Virus record (IMG/VR): IMGVR_UViG_3300025853_000188
Span: 1 to 43,137 of that record
Length of the DNA: 43,137 nucleotides
From: a virus
Strand: one strand, 5' to 3'
Shown: positions 31,534 to 39,083 of the stretch, piece after piece
Position numbering within the stretch: position 1 is the stretch's first letter
Layout: each line of letters begins with the position of its first letter
The notes under the pieces: model-generated
Seen by the model: only the letters and a program-made list of their open reading frames with translations
Told to the model about the DNA's origin: nothing
Database searches by the model: none
Program-made: the position numbers and the translations under genes

Positions 31534-34158
31534 ATGTATCAAAACATACACACTGATGTAAAAAACAAAAAGGTTACAATTTTCGACGATGAAAAGGGAA
31601 TGGTTACATTTGAATTTGAACCATACGCTTTTCGTAAAGCATCTGGCGGAACATATACTGCTATGGATGGAAACACGTTAGAGAAGACAACTAAGTTCCG
31701 TCGTGGAGATCCTACAGTATATGAGTCTGATGTTCCTATGGATACGCGTGTATTGATTGATTTATATGGGGATGATGACAATCCAAGTAAAAATCATTGT
31801 TTGTTTAATTTTGACATTGAGGCTGATAAGGGAGAACAAGGATATTCTAAGCCGGAAGACGCAACGGAAGCGATTACATCTGTAGCATTTAAAGACAGCA
31901 ACAGTCAGTTACGTAGAGTGTATGTGATTGATGTTGATAATGAAGTTGAAGATGCTGACACTGAGGATGATTTAGGCAAAGTAATTGTTCGTAGATTTGA
32001 CAGTGAGAAGGAAATGTTAAGAGCGTTTCTTGATGAATATATGTTAATCAAACCAACGATTATAACTGGTTGGAACATTTGGGGATATGACGTTCCTTAT
32101 TTATACAATCGTTTAAAACGTGTGTTTGATGCTAAAGTTGCTAAGAGTTTAAGTCCTATTGGTAAAGCACACGTTACAAAAAACGACAATGGTTCATTTG
32201 ATTGTACAATCGCTGGGGTATCTTGTTTAGACTATTTAGAATTATATAAAATATTCACATATACTCAGTTACCTAATTATCGATTGGATACGGTTGGTAA
32301 ATTAGAGGTTGGAATGGGTAAGATTGAATATGATGGAAATTTAAATGATTTATTTAAATCCGACATTAATAAATTTATTCAATACAATTTGACTGACGTT
32401 GACATTGTTGATGCTATTGACAAAAAAATGAAGTTAGTAGAGTTGACACGTGGAATTTGTCATATCTGTCATGTTCCTTATGAATGTATTCGATTTTCTT
32501 CACGATTTTTGGAAGGTGCTTTATTGACATATCTTCGTAGAAAAGATTTGGTAGCTAACAGCCGACCTAAGAAGATTGAACAAGATGAAAACGAAGTTGG
32601 TTTTATGGGAGCGTTCGTAAAACAACCTGTTCCTGGTTTATACGAATGGATTTTCTCAAACGATTTAGCTTCTCTATATCCGTCTATCATTCGTAGTTTA
32701 AACATTAGTCCTGAGACTAAGGTTGGCAAGGTATTAAATTGGGATGAAGTTAAAAAACCGTTTTATGATGATCTTGACAGAATTAAAGACGGTGTTACTT
32801 TGAAAGTTGAGGTTGGTGCTAACATAACGGACGTGTCTAAAGAAAAATTCAACAAAATGTTGAAGGCTAATAATTTCTCACTTAGTTCATGTGGAGTATT
32901 TTATAATCAATCGAAACGTGGTCTTATTCCTGAAATCTTGGATAAGTGGTATGCTGAACGTAAAGAATATAAAGCACTTGCATCTAAATTTTCAAAAGAG
33001 GGTGACAAAGACAAAGAGGAATATTATGATCGAAGACAATTGATTCAGAAGGTGTTCTTAAATTCTCTTTATGGTGTATTAGGATTAAATGGATGGCGTT
33101 GGTATGATTTGGATAATGCTTTGAGTGTAACTGCTACTGGTCAAGATATTATTCGTGCTACTGAAAACGAAGGATGTAAACGATATGTTGATTTATTGGT
33201 GAAAGCCGGAGCGGATCGTGACAAGGTAAAGGATGTAGATTATGTTACATACGTTGATACGGACAGTAATTATTTATCGAATAAACCATTGGTTGATCAA
33301 TTAGGAATTGCTGGTGATGAAGAAAAGTGCAAACAACTTACAATTAAAACATCTGATTATTTGGTTGACAATATCAATATTTATTATGATAAGTTAATGA
33401 CCGACGCATTTGGGGCTCCTGATCATTTCATTAGCACAGAAGGGGAAACTATCGGTAGACGTGGTTTGTGGATTACAAAGAAACGTTATGCTATCCACAA
33501 GGTATATGATTTGGAGAAAAAGAAAGACACTGACAAATTCCACATTAAAGGATTGGACGTTGTAAGATCATCATTTCCGAAGAAGTTCAAAGAATTGATG
33601 TTGGATGATTCGGGAGACAAACCAAAAGGAATTATTGCTGATTTTCTATTTAACGTTGATAAGTCTATTATCGACGAAAAGATATTAACTTTGAAACGTG
33701 ACATTGGAACATATCCGATCGAAGAAATCGCTCGTAACACAGCGGTAAAAGAGTTATCTAAATTTGACAAACATTGTGGTGATTGTGTAATGGGAGAATT
33801 TCCGAAGGTTAAAAATGCCAAAGGACAAACCCTTGCTTTTCCAGCACACGTTAAAGCTGCTTTAAATTTCAATAGTTTGATAAAACATTTTAAAATCGAA
33901 CATAAGGCTGAACCGTTATTTAATGGTGAAAAAATCAAATATGTTTATTTGAAGCCTAATGAATTTGGGTTATCTGAATTGGCATTTCGTGGTTATCAAG
34001 ATCCTAAAGAGATTATGGATTTCATTGAAAAATATGCTGATGGTAATGCTTTATTTGAAAATGAGTTATCGAAAAAGTTGAATGATTTTTATGGTGCTGT
34101 CAAATGGGACATTCCAAGTGAGAGTGATAAAGTTGTAGACGAATTTTTTAGTTTTTAA
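31534..34158 (+). CDS. 43: Family B DNA polymerase, T4 gp43-like
   Basis: An 874-residue replicative polymerase. The 3'-5' exonuclease domain starts with HCLFNFDIEADKGEQGY (Exo I DIE), followed by IITGWNIWGYDVPYLYNRL (Exo II) and later YNLTDVDIVDAI (Exo III). The polymerase domain shows motif A SNDLASLYPSIIRSLNISPE, motif B RRQLIQKVFLNSLYGVLG and motif C VTYVDTDSNYLS (the YxDTDS aspartates). The length is close to T4 gp43 (898 aa). It works with the clamp at 35092 and the clamp loader at 36605/38249. A leaderless consensus promoter starts it, so it can be expressed early. Confidence 0.95.
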   Translation: MYQNIHTDVKNKKVTIFDDEKGMVTFEFEPYAFRKASGGTYTAMDGNTLEKTTKFRRGDPTVYESDVPMDTRVLIDLYGDDDNPSKNHCLFNFDIEADKGEQGYSKPEDATEAITSVAFKDSNSQLRRVYVIDVDNEVEDADTEDDLGKVIVRRFDSEKEMLRAFLDEYMLIKPTIITGWNIWGYDVPYLYNRLKRVFDAKVAKSLSPIGKAHVTKNDNGSFDCTIAGVSCLDYLELYKIFTYTQLPNYRLDTVGKLEVGMGKIEYDGNLNDLFKSDINKFIQYNLTDVDIVDAIDKKMKLVELTRGICHICHVPYECIRFSSRFLEGALLTYLRRKDLVANSRPKKIEQDENEVGFMGAFVKQPVPGLYEWIFSNDLASLYPSIIRSLNISPETKVGKVLNWDEVKKPFYDDLDRIKDGVTLKVEVGANITDVSKEKFNKMLKANNFSLSSCGVFYNQSKRGLIPEILDKWYAERKEYKALASKFSKEGDKDKEEYYDRRQLIQKVFLNSLYGVLGLNGWRWYDLDNALSVTATGQDIIRATENEGCKRYVDLLVKAGADRDKVKDVDYVTYVDTDSNYLSNKPLVDQLGIAGDEEKCKQLTIKTSDYLVDNINIYYDKLMTDAFGAPDHFISTEGETIGRRGLWITKKRYAIHKVYDLEKKKDTDKFHIKGLDVVRSSFPKKFKELMLDDSGDKPKGIIADFLFNVDKSIIDEKILTLKRDIGTYPIEEIARNTAVKELSKFDKHCGDCVMGEFPKVKNAKGQTLAFPAHVKAALNFNSLIKHFKIEHKAEPLFNGEKIKYVYLKPNEFGLSELAFRGYQDPKEIMDFIEKYADGNALFENELSKKLNDFYGAVKWDIPSESDKVVDEFFSF

Positions 34159-34166
34159 AATTTATT

Positions 34167-34772
34167 ATGAAAAAGTTATTAATTATATTATTGATGTGTC
34201 TTGGCAGTTGTTTAGTTGCACAAGACTTCGTAGATGAAAATCTACAAGCCGAAATGGCCGAAGTGGAAAAATGGATGACGTTATTAAATCAAGCGGAACT
34301 TCATTATATTGATATGAGTGAATATCCTACGGAGTTAAGTAGATATCAACTTATAATCACGGAACAATTGGAAACTTATATGATGATCATTGAAGATGCT
34401 GAAATCAAAAACTTTGATGGTGAAGATGTTTCAGGTGATCTAACTAAAGCTAATTCCATATTGGATAAATTAAAAGAGTATAAGTTTATATTCGATGATT
34501 ATGTAGCATATAAGGCTACCGAAAATTCAAAAACTATGTTAAAGTTTGCTGTTGTATCGGTTAACTCTGGCAAACCTCAACGTCGTATAAAGTTAGAAGC
34601 ATATAATGCTACTGTTGGAATGGCTCCAATCAAAAAAGATAAGGTTGCTCGTAGAATTGGATCGATGAATAAATATGTGTATTCTGATGGAAGTAACGTA
34701 TATTTCCTAAATGGAAGACTATATCAAGTTGGTGGAACGGTTGGTTTAATGGGAAGAAACTTTCAAAAATGA
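34167..34772 (+). CDS. Secreted or lipoprotein-like protein in the replication block
   Basis: A 201-residue protein with a clear N-terminal signal: MKKLLIILLMCLGSCLVAQ, with basic start and hydrophobic core. LGSC resembles a lipobox, while VAQ-D would fit ordinary signal peptidase. The mature part is helical first (DENLQAEMAEVEKWMTLLNQ) and later has strand-rich KRIGSMNKYVYSDGSNVYFL-type sequence, with a Lys/Arg-rich bit (KPQRRIKLEA). No family is recognised. It begins 9 bases after the polymerase stop, and its stop overlaps the next start (ATGA). Envelope exclusion or periplasmic roles are possible. Confidence 0.55.
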   Translation: MKKLLIILLMCLGSCLVAQDFVDENLQAEMAEVEKWMTLLNQAELHYIDMSEYPTELSRYQLIITEQLETYMMIIEDAEIKNFDGEDVSGDLTKANSILDKLKEYKFIFDDYVAYKATENSKTMLKFAVVSVNSGKPQRRIKLEAYNATVGMAPIKKDKVARRIGSMNKYVYSDGSNVYFLNGRLYQVGGTVGLMGRNFQK

Positions 34773-35020
34773 GTGATTTAAGATACAAATTAGATAAATT
34801 GGATTTGTCGGGCGGAACTCCCGACAAAAAAGAGATCGTGGTTTTAAAGTTTTTAGAAGACGGACAGCCTAATCAGATTATGTCGTTACAAGCGGAATTG
34901 CAAACGTTAAAAAACGAAGCACAATGGGAAAATGTGTGTTTTTTGGTATTACCTCCACACATTCATTTAGCAAAATTAAGTGATGAGGATTTAGAATCTA
35001 TGAATTTATATAGAAAATAG
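34769..35020 (+). CDS. Hypothetical protein, 83 aa
   Basis: Unrecognised. It overlaps the previous stop by 4 bases (ATGA), which supports coupled translation. It has a short helix (LRYKLDKLDLSGG), a strand (EIVVLKFLEDGQ) and a helix-strand end (NVCFLVLPPHIHLAKLSDED). It ends 2 bases before the conserved block of the clamp promoter. Position between polymerase and clamp raises, but does not prove, a replication role. Confidence 0.5.
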   Translation: MSDLRYKLDKLDLSGGTPDKKEIVVLKFLEDGQPNQIMSLQAELQTLKNEAQWENVCFLVLPPHIHLAKLSDEDLESMNLYRK

Positions 35021-35022
35021 AC

Positions 35023-35060
35023 TTTTTATAAATTGACAAATAAAAAATAAGTGTTATACT
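35023..35060 (+). promoter_or_regulatory. Promoter of the sliding clamp gene with shared upstream block
   Basis: TTTTTATAAATTGAC (35023-35037) leads into TTGACA (35033-35038), 16 bases, TATACT (35055-35060). The leader to ATG 35092 is ~25 bases. Confidence 0.7.
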
Positions 35061-35091
35061 AAAAGAAGTAAACAACAAAAATTAAATTAAT

Positions 35092-35829
35092 ATGGAAAAA
35101 ATAAAATTAGATGGTTTCATTAAACGGTATAATCTCGCTGGTTGTATCGAAAGTGTTAAGGTTGAATCAAGTAAAGATGATAATAACATCAAAACTTCAT
35201 TTATTTCAGAGGAAAAACATGTAATTGGAAATGTTGAGTTAAAGCAAAATAACTTTGGCGATTATACATTAGGTGTTGCTGATACAGCTAAACTGAAAGG
35301 TTTGTTAGGTGTATTGGGAAGTGACATTGATGTATCTACTACAAGTGCTGATGATCGTGTTATTTCAATCAATTTAAGTGATAAAAATACTGATGTTAAT
35401 TGCATTTTATCGGATATCTCAGTAATCCCAAAAGTTCCTAATTTCAAGGGATCTCCTGAATGGGATGTTACTATTCCGATAGATTGTGAATTTGCTGATA
35501 GGTTTAAACGTTCAAAAGGAGCATTACCTGATGTAAACACTTTCACATTGGTAAAAGACAAAAAGAGTAAAAAACTAAAGTTGGTGATTGGTTATTCTTC
35601 CATCAACTCAAATCGAATTTCACTGGATGTTGAAACTGAAGACGACGAAATTACATTGGAAAAACCAATTTCATTTTCAGCAAAGTATCTAAAGGAACTT
35701 TTACAAGCCAACTCTGACGCAACTGAAGCTAAGTTGGAAGTGTCTGCTAAAGGCTTAGCACACATCAAGTTTTCTACTGATGATTATGAAAGTGAGTATT
35801 TCTTAACAGAGATTCCACAAGGAAACTAA
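35092..35829 (+). CDS. 45: DNA polymerase sliding clamp, gp45-like
   Basis: A 245-residue clamp subunit, similar in length to T4 gp45 (228 aa). It is built of repeated strand-helix units without catalytic residues: SVKVESSKDDNNIKTSFISE, GNVELKQNNFGDYTLGVADT, KLKGLLGVLGSDIDVSTTSA, FADRFKRSKGALPDVNTFTL and PISFSAKYLKELLQANSD. The final strands (KGLAHIKFSTDDYESEYFLT) follow the PCNA-like pattern. Three subunits would form a ring that holds the polymerase on DNA and, in T4, also activates late transcription. Its position next to polymerase and clamp loader supports the call. Confidence 0.8.
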   Translation: MEKIKLDGFIKRYNLAGCIESVKVESSKDDNNIKTSFISEEKHVIGNVELKQNNFGDYTLGVADTAKLKGLLGVLGSDIDVSTTSADDRVISINLSDKNTDVNCILSDISVIPKVPNFKGSPEWDVTIPIDCEFADRFKRSKGALPDVNTFTLVKDKKSKKLKLVIGYSSINSNRISLDVETEDDEITLEKPISFSAKYLKELLQANSDATEAKLEVSAKGLAHIKFSTDDYESEYFLTEIPQGN

Positions 35830-35845
35830 AAATAAAAAAGGTTAT

Positions 35846-36601
35846 ATGAGTGAAGTAATTACACAAACTGGAACTTCTGAAATTAAAAGTTTTCTTGTAA
35901 AGGGAACATTCGATGATGGTATGCTTAGTGACTTTCTTACTTTTCACCGTGAGTGTATTGCTCATGGTGTAAAGGAAGCGTTTGTATACATTGATTCTCC
36001 TGGTGGTGCTGTTCATACGTTTGCTTCGATGCAGGCTTTAATGAGAAGTGGTGAAGTCGCTTATCACACAATTGCTATGGGTCATGCTTGTAGCGCTGGG
36101 TGTTTACTAACTGCGATGGGTAACTTCCGTTGGGCGATCCCTGAGACTATGTTTATGTTTCATGATGCTAGTTCAATAGCGTGGGGAAAACAAAGAGATA
36201 TCAAAGAAACTGTTGAATGGAATGAAAAGTGGTTAGAACGTGTGTTTGGCATTTTTGCTGAACAAACCAAACAGCCATTAGAGTTTTGGTTAGAGAAAGC
36301 ATACAGTAAATCTTCTGGTGATTTATATTTCACTGCTGAAGAGGCTAAAGAGTGGGGGATGATTGATTTCATTGGCGTTCCTTTGGTTGAACGTTCACCA
36401 CAATTTTTCGTGGAACTTCCTACTGATGCAGAGACATTTGCAGCTGAAAGTGAATTTAGAAGTCACAAATCTTCTGCTGGAATTGACATTTATGCTGAAG
36501 AAGAGATGGAAGAGGAAGAACCTGAACCAACTCCTGTTAAAAAGAAGGCCAAAAAGGTTACTAAGAAAACTGCTAAAAAATCAGCAAAGAAGAAAGCATA
36601 A
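35846..36601 (+). CDS. clpP: ClpP-like serine protease with histone-like Lys-rich tail
   Basis: A 251-residue ClpP-fold peptidase. It shows AFVYIDSPGGAVHTFASMQA, the Ser nucleophile at residue 83 in MGHACSAGCLLTAMG, His106 in TMFMFHDASS, and a late GDLYFTAEEAKEWGMIDFIG where the Asp lies in ClpP. The Ser-His pair is intact. The C-terminus beyond ~210 is unlike ClpP: an acidic run (AEEEMEEEEPEP) and then a Lys/Ala repeat (KKKAKKVTKKTAKKSAKKKA) like histone H1 tails. It lies between clamp and clamp loader. It may degrade host proteins, or mature the prohead as ClpP-fold proteases do in some phages. The tail suggests DNA association. Confidence 0.8.
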   Translation: MSEVITQTGTSEIKSFLVKGTFDDGMLSDFLTFHRECIAHGVKEAFVYIDSPGGAVHTFASMQALMRSGEVAYHTIAMGHACSAGCLLTAMGNFRWAIPETMFMFHDASSIAWGKQRDIKETVEWNEKWLERVFGIFAEQTKQPLEFWLEKAYSKSSGDLYFTAEEAKEWGMIDFIGVPLVERSPQFFVELPTDAETFAAESEFRSHKSSAGIDIYAEEEMEEEEPEPTPVKKKAKKVTKKTAKKSAKKKA

Positions 36602-36604
36602 TAA

Positions 36605-37270
36605 ATGTTTTTTGAGACAGACAACGAAGAATCTAAAACTAATGATGTGTATATTTGGGCGGAAAAATACCGTCCAAATAATTTAGACGAATATCTTGGG
36701 AACGAACAAATCAAGAATAGTGTATCGACTTACATTGAAACCGGAGAGATACCACATTTATTGTTTTATTCAAAGAAGCCAGGCACAGGAAAAACTACTG
36801 TAGCAAAAATGATTGCTAAGTCTATTCCTAGTGACGTAATGTATATTAATGCTTCCGATGAACGTAAACTTGATGACATTCGTGACAAGGTAAAGTCTTT
36901 TGCGTCTTCACTTGGATTCCAAAAATTGAAAATCTTAATTCTGGATGAGTGTTTAGACGAAAACACGTTAGTTACAGTATTACGTGATGGTGAATATAAA
37001 AAGATTCAAATTTGTGAATTAAATGATTCATCTGATTTGGTAAAATCTTATAACTTTGATAAAAATTTAGTTGAATGGACTCCGTTTTCTTTGATGGATA
37101 AGGGTGATCGGGAAACATATGAGATTGAATTTGAGAATGGTGAAAAGATTGTTTGTACAGATAATCACAAATGGTATGTTGAAATTGACGGTGATGTTGT
37201 AAGAAAACCACTATCATTTATAATTGAAAATGAAATTTCTGAAATAATTTCACCGAATATGATAGAATGA
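36605..37270 (+). CDS. 44: Clamp loader large subunit (gp44-like) N-half fused to split-intein N-fragment
   Basis: Residues 1-115 are the N-terminal AAA+ part of a gp44/RFC-small-subunit-type clamp loader: WAEKYRPNNLDEYLGNEQIK, the Walker A PGTGKTTVAK and the Walker B LKILILDE. Cys116 (codon 36950-36952) directly follows DE and starts an intein: CLDENTLVTVL (block A), then CTDNHKWYV (block B). The frame stops after 106 intein residues. The rest of the ATPase is at 38249. Together the exteins are 115+201 = 316 aa, close to T4 gp44 (319 aa). The loader places the clamp on DNA; it can do so only after trans-splicing. No ribosome site is seen before the ATG, which lies 3 bases after the ClpP stop. 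Confidence 0.85.
   Translation: MFFETDNEESKTNDVYIWAEKYRPNNLDEYLGNEQIKNSVSTYIETGEIPHLLFYSKKPGTGKTTVAKMIAKSIPSDVMYINASDERKLDDIRDKVKSFASSLGFQKLKILILDECLDENTLVTVLRDGEYKKIQICELNDSSDLVKSYNFDKNLVEWTPFSLMDKGDRETYEIEFENGEKIVCTDNHKWYVEIDGDVVRKPLSFIIENEISEIISPNMIE
36950..37270 (+). other. Split intein N-fragment in clamp-loader Walker B
   Basis: It runs from Cys1 through block B (T-D-N-H) to a stop. The C-fragment is only 38 residues (38249-38362). The break therefore lies near the common split-intein position, between blocks B and F. Host residues flanking the insertion are LDE and CDN. Confidence 0.85.
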
Positions 37271-37304
37271 CATCCAAATCCCAAAATATATTATATATAT
37301 TTAT

Positions 37305-38252
37305 ATGGGATCAAAAAATAGATATAATAGGCGTCATTTTACCGATGATGAAATTCAAAGTTTGTTTGTTGAATGTATGGAAAATGGAGAGTTATATTCT
37401 CCATTTTCCAAAAAATTATTTGATACAACATATAAGTGGAGAAATGATATTATACGGAATATGGATGTTGAATCATGTAATAAATTTCTATTTAAATTTG
37501 AAGATGTGCGATATTGTAAATATTCCGGTGAAGTTCTAACCGAAACAGAATACTCATATTCTGAACGATATAAAGGATATAAGGGATTTAAAAAATATAA
37601 ATTAAAATATATAGAAATGGGAATATGGAGAAACCGAAAAAAATCAAATCAAGAACGTGAAAAAATAAGTAAAAATATAAAGAAGTATTATTCAACTGAA
37701 GAAGGGAAACTTCGTGCTAAATTAACAGGTGAAAATAATTCAAAAAAATTGAAGGAATATTTTAAAACTGATAAAGGCATTCAACAAATAAAAGAAGTTG
37801 GAAAAAAACAATCCGAGTTGATGAAGGAAAAAATAAAAAATGGGGAATTTACCCCAAATATTACTAATTCATGGACTCACTGGAAAGCTATAATAAAAAT
37901 AGAAAATATTGAACATAAATTCAGAAGTTCGTGGGAAGCCTGTTTCTTTTTATGTAATGATTACTTAAAATATGAATATCTTAGAATTCCTTATGTGGAT
38001 GAAAACGGTATAAATAGAACTTATGTAGGTGATTTTTATGATTGTAATGCAAACATTCTATATGAAATAAAACCTGTGTGTGAATATAATAAACAAAAAA
38101 CTAAAATATCATCTGCTATAGATTATTGTATTATTAATGGTATAAAATTTATTTGGATTAATGAAAATAACATATTAAAATACATTGACATTTCTAAATT
38201 TGATGATTATAATATGATACAATATAATAAAATGATTAAAGGAATAAAATGA
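37305..38252 (+). CDS. Homing endonuclease, PD-(D/E)xK-like, inside the fractured clamp-loader gene
   Basis: A 315-residue free-standing gene between the intein halves. The N-terminus is basic with possible DNA-contact helices (NRYNRRHFTDDEIQSLFVEC), then Lys-rich helical repeats (REKISKNIKKYYSTEEGK, ENNSKKLKEYFKTDKG) like NUMOD-type elements. The C-terminal domain has SSWEACFFL, YVGDFYD and ILYEIKP. This is the E...D...ExK arrangement of a PD-(D/E)xK nuclease. It is thus a different family from the EDxHD enzyme at 14180. Its stop overlaps the start of the clamp-loader C-half (ATGA). A TATATTTATA-like string ends at its ATG, without the usual 3-base gap. Confidence 0.7.
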   Translation: MGSKNRYNRRHFTDDEIQSLFVECMENGELYSPFSKKLFDTTYKWRNDIIRNMDVESCNKFLFKFEDVRYCKYSGEVLTETEYSYSERYKGYKGFKKYKLKYIEMGIWRNRKKSNQEREKISKNIKKYYSTEEGKLRAKLTGENNSKKLKEYFKTDKGIQQIKEVGKKQSELMKEKIKNGEFTPNITNSWTHWKAIIKIENIEHKFRSSWEACFFLCNDYLKYEYLRIPYVDENGINRTYVGDFYDCNANILYEIKPVCEYNKQKTKISSAIDYCIINGIKFIWINENNILKYIDISKFDDYNMIQYNKMIKGIK

Positions 38253-38968
38253 AATTGAAAATTAAGTCTATAACTCCGGTTGGAAAGCGTCATGTATATG
38301 ACTTGAACGTTCCCGGAAATCATAACTTTTATGTGGGAAACTCTGAAGTATTGACTTCAAATTGTGATAATATCACTCCTGACGGTCAAAAGGCTTTACG
38401 TAATATAATGGAGACATACAGCGGCCATTGTCGTTTTATATTGACATGTAATTATTATGAGAAGTTAATTGAACCGTTGGTATCGAGATGTCAGGTGTTT
38501 CATGTTCAGCCGCCTAAGAAAGCTGAGGTTGCTAAACATGTCGCTGGTATCCTTGATAATGAAAACATTAATTATAATGTCGAAGACTTTAAGGTATTGA
38601 TCAAATATTATCCTGATATTAGACGTATCATTCAGACTGCTCAACAAAACTCCATTAGCGGAACATTAAAAATTAATGAAGCACAAGTTGTCGAAAATGA
38701 CGCTAATATTAAATTGTTGGAAATTTTGAAAACGCAATCAAATAAAAAAGATTGCATTCGGAGTATTCGACAATTATTAGCGGATAATGGAGTAGCAGAC
38801 TATACGGAATATTTTGACTATTTATTTGAGAATGTTGACGAGTTTGCTAAAAACTCTACTGCTAATGTAATTTTAACACTAGCAGATTATCAATATAAAG
38901 ATGCTTTTGTAGCGAATAAAGAGATTAATTTCGCTGCATGTATGATTGAGGTTGTTAAGCACCTTTAG
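38249..38968 (+). CDS. 44: Split-intein C-fragment fused to clamp loader C-half
   Basis: Residues 1-38 are the intein C-part: HVYDLNVPGNHNFYVGN is block F, and EVLTSN ends with the splice Asn38, here preceded by Ser and not by the usual His. Cys39 (codon 38363-38365) is the +1 residue. Residues 39-239 continue the AAA+ clamp loader: DNITPDGQKALRNIMETYSG, FILTCNYYEKLIEPLVSRCQ (sensor 1 and the SRC arginine finger of clamp loaders), PDIRRIIQTAQ (sensor 2), then a C-terminal helical collar. Joined to the 36605 product, this rebuilds Walker B LDE-CDN. The start overlaps the endonuclease stop. Confidence 0.85.
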   Translation: MKLKIKSITPVGKRHVYDLNVPGNHNFYVGNSEVLTSNCDNITPDGQKALRNIMETYSGHCRFILTCNYYEKLIEPLVSRCQVFHVQPPKKAEVAKHVAGILDNENINYNVEDFKVLIKYYPDIRRIIQTAQQNSISGTLKINEAQVVENDANIKLLEILKTQSNKKDCIRSIRQLLADNGVADYTEYFDYLFENVDEFAKNSTANVILTLADYQYKDAFVANKEINFAACMIEVVKHL

Positions 38969-38993
38969 TTCGTTCGTATTAGTTGATTGTTGT

Positions 38994-39026
38994 AAACCCC
39001 GTGTCATAAACGACATGGGGTTTTTC
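38994..39026 (+). terminator. Rho-independent terminator after the clamp loader
   Basis: AAACCCCGTGTC (38994-39005) pairs with GACATGGGGTTT (39012-39023) with one wobble, around a 6-base loop, and continues into TT. Confidence 0.88.
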
Positions 39027-39048
39027 TTGTATTTTTTTTAAAAAAGTG

Positions 39049-39077
39049 TTGACAAATATATAATAATTTGGTATCAT
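39049..39077 (+). promoter_or_regulatory. Sigma70-like leaderless promoter of the ligase gene
   Basis: TTGACA (39049-39054), 17 bases, TATCAT (39072-39077), then 6 bases to ATG 39084. Confidence 0.7.
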
Positions 39078-39083
39078 TCATAA

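Noticed and set aside
37296-37305. TATATTTATA as a regular late promoter for the second endonuclease
   Set aside because: It overlaps the ATG instead of lying 3 bases away, so it does not follow the spacing of the other elements. It is mentioned only as a possibility.
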